The position numbers and the translations under genes were made by a program. A stretch of DNA of 64,000 bases, from NCBI RefSeq assembly GCF_016125515.1, contig NZ_WGLO01000009.1, forward strand, positions 62,001 to 126,000. The letters are read 5' to 3'. The notes under the pieces are model-generated. The model made no database searches and was not told where the DNA came from. It worked only from the letters and a program-made list of their open reading frames with translations. The stretch comes from Hyphomonas sp. GTDB taxonomy: Bacteria > Pseudomonadota > Alphaproteobacteria > Caulobacterales > Hyphomonadaceae. Each line of letters starts with the position of its first letter. Within the stretch, counting starts at the first letter, position 1. Below are positions 62,695-64,000 of the stretch, piece after piece.

Positions 62695-63792
62695 CTAGTC
62701 CTCGATCTTGAGCAGTGCGTCGCCGAGCCCGGACACATAGGCCGGTCCGCCGCCCGGCCTATGGATCACGCCCGTCACAAGACCCGGCATCGGCGACCAC
62801 ACATCCGGCCCCAACAACGCGGCGCGCGGTTCACCGGCCTCGCCGCGACGCTTGAACTCGGCAAGCGCTGCGGCGCCGGCTTCGGTCTGTGCCGAGAACG
62901 CCACGCGGGTCTCACCTGTGTCGGGATTGATCTCCAGCACCTGGTTCGCCATTGGCGACGCCACCCACAGCATACCGTCTTCAGCCTGCTCGACATTGTC
63001 CGGTGTCGTGACGGGTGCCAGCACGGCGCGGTCGGAGAGCGCGCCGGTCGCCAGGTTGACGGTGAAACTCAACACATGGCCGCCCACCGTCTCTGCAATG
63101 AACAGCTTGCCTCGGCTTTCGTCGATCGCGAAGCCGTTGGCGAACTGGAGTCCCGTCAGGATTTCTTCGGGTGCTCCAGGCAGCGCGCCGTCGGCAGCCG
63201 GGGCGATGCGCAGCAGCTTGCCGTCCGTCAGTGGCATGTCGAGCGCCGCGAACAGGCGGGTCTCCGATCCCGGCGGCGCATTCTCCGTAGACTGAGTGAA
63301 CCAAAGCGCGCCGGTCGAATCGCGGTGCGCATAGTTGATGCCGAAGGGATGCTGGTAGATTTTCGTGGTCGTTTCGGTCTGCGTGTCGGTGCGCCAGAGC
63401 GCGCCGGTGAATACGTCGGCGACCAGTAGGTGGCGCCCGTCCGGTTCGAAGGTCGCGCCATTCGGGCCGGACGGATTATCCGGCGGCAGATGGGTGAAAC
63501 CGGCAGCGGCAAAGTTGCCATAGGGGCGCGTGGTGCCGTCCGGACTGATCGCCGTCAGGCCGTTGACCTGGTCGACCACCACGACGGTTCCGTCCGCGAG
63601 CACGACGCCGGATTCGGGGCGCGTCAGGGAGCGGTCCGCCGGGAAGATTGCGCCGTCATCGAAGGTCCACGCCGCCTCAGCAGCTTCAGCGGGCGCTTCG
63701 GCGGCGGGCGGGGCGGCGGTGTCCTTCACGGCGGCGGGCGCGCAGGCTGCGAGCCCGAGCGCGGCGACAGTCCAGAAAATTGTCCTGTGCAT
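62695..63792 (-). CDS. Exported six-bladed beta-propeller lipoprotein (SMP-30/strictosidine-synthase type)
   Basis: 365 residues. Lipobox LAAC (~17), an Ala/Pro linker, then a beta-propeller (~45-360) with repeated strands: GATFEPDGRHLLVADVFTG, ANGFAIDESRGKLFIAETVG and PDNVEQAEDGMLWVASPM. The pattern fits SMP-30/gluconolactonase or strictosidine-synthase-like hydrolases. The substrate (perhaps a lactone) is unknown. ATG 63792 opens the signal peptide. Confidence 0.85.
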   Translation of the reverse strand: MHRTIFWTVAALGLAACAPAAVKDTAAPPAAEAPAEAAEAAWTFDDGAIFPADRSLTRPESGVVLADGTVVVVDQVNGLTAISPDGTTRPYGNFAAAGFTHLPPDNPSGPNGATFEPDGRHLLVADVFTGALWRTDTQTETTTKIYQHPFGINYAHRDSTGALWFTQSTENAPPGSETRLFAALDMPLTDGKLLRIAPAADGALPGAPEEILTGLQFANGFAIDESRGKLFIAETVGGHVLSFTVNLATGALSDRAVLAPVTTPDNVEQAEDGMLWVASPMANQVLEINPDTGETRVAFSAQTEAGAAALAEFKRRGEAGEPRAALLGPDVWSPMPGLVTGVIHRPGGGPAYVSGLGDALLKIED

Positions 63793-63892
63793 CCTGATGT
63801 CTCCCCGGATGTGTCTGATGCCGCGGCTCATGCGCGGCTGGAGACGACGCTAACACTCAAGTGAAGATCGGAACAGAAGGTTCCGGGCCCGG

Positions 63893-64000
63893 TCAGGTCA
63901 GCGCGAACCAGATGCAGGCGCCGGCGGTGATCAGCATCACGATCAACGTCAGCAGGGTGCCGAACATGCGGCCGGGGCTGCCGCCCGAGGAGCCGCCGAG
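63893..64000 (-). CDS. C-terminal fragment of a membrane protein (5' truncated)
   Basis: The last 35 codons of a minus-strand gene that begins outside the window. A Gly/Ser-rich stretch (GGSSGGSPGR) is followed by a transmembrane helix (FGTLLTLIVMLITAGACIW). The stop is at 63893-63895. A start at the internal ATG would give only a 24-residue peptide, so a larger protein is more likely. Family unknown. Confidence 0.6.
   Translation of the reverse strand, partial: LGGSSGGSPGRMFGTLLTLIVMLITAGACIWFALT

Overview
The window is GC-rich, densely packed bacterial chromosome. Gene content points to an alphaproteobacterium close to the Caulobacterales/Hyphomonadaceae. The markers are a tolQRAB-pal-cpoB-tilS-ftsH block, the overtwisted-DNA protein GapR (DUF2312), the DUF1674-htpX-rsmB and rpe-heparinase-purH neighbourhoods, PhaR/PhaB for polyhydroxyalkanoate, RegBA with an SCO protein, a divergent methyltransferase/gloB pair, and MotA. 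The assignment is an inference from gene content; there is no rRNA in the window. I see no CRISPR array, insertion sequence, integrase or tRNA.

Layout. 1-831: the tail of an unknown gene, then a His-rich PadR regulator (YqjI type) behind an AT-rich dyad. 1140-9493: Tol-Pal envelope machinery followed by tilS and ftsH. 9546-10650: small unknown genes. 10713-19034 (mostly minus): purH, heparinase II/III-like protein, rpe, glycine-zipper lipoprotein, rsmB, htpX, a DUF1674 protein on plus, and a reductase with a dyad operator. 19136-33009: accessory metabolism and transport (DMT and MFS transporters, three SDR enzymes in all with the reductase above, a DUF389 protein with an OmpA-like tail), gapR, ribosomal protein L36, an MltB-type transglycosylase and motA. 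33120-39709: a YgjP-like metalloprotease, a large unknown lipoprotein, a YmdB-type phosphoesterase, a beta-lactamase-fold hydrolase, and a CoA-transferase/crotonase pair.

39849-44557 is the most unusual region. Four tightly coupled genes encode a lipoprotein subtilase, a membrane-anchored protein resembling a free subtilase propeptide, a small lipoprotein and a lipoprotein M23 peptidase. I read it as a candidate envelope proteolysis and cell-wall-cutting module.

44586-53818: PII protein, methyltransferase/gloB, PHA genes, an arogenate/prephenate dehydrogenase, and the redox system regA, regB and sco with a good RegA-type box in the regB/sco gap. 54065-63792: glycosyltransferases, HNH nuclease, AlkA-like glycosylase, plsC, ftsX, ftsE, a zinc-ribbon membrane protein, a phosphoribosyltransferase and a beta-propeller lipoprotein. 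A minus-strand gene is cut by the window end.

Themes: much of the window serves the cell envelope (Tol-Pal, MltB, M23, HtpX, FtsH, FtsEX, PlsC, ArnT-like, many lipoproteins). Coupled genes usually overlap by 1-4 bases. Many start codons were set by choosing the ATG behind a Shine-Dalgarno sequence and at the start of a signal peptide rather than the longest reading frame.
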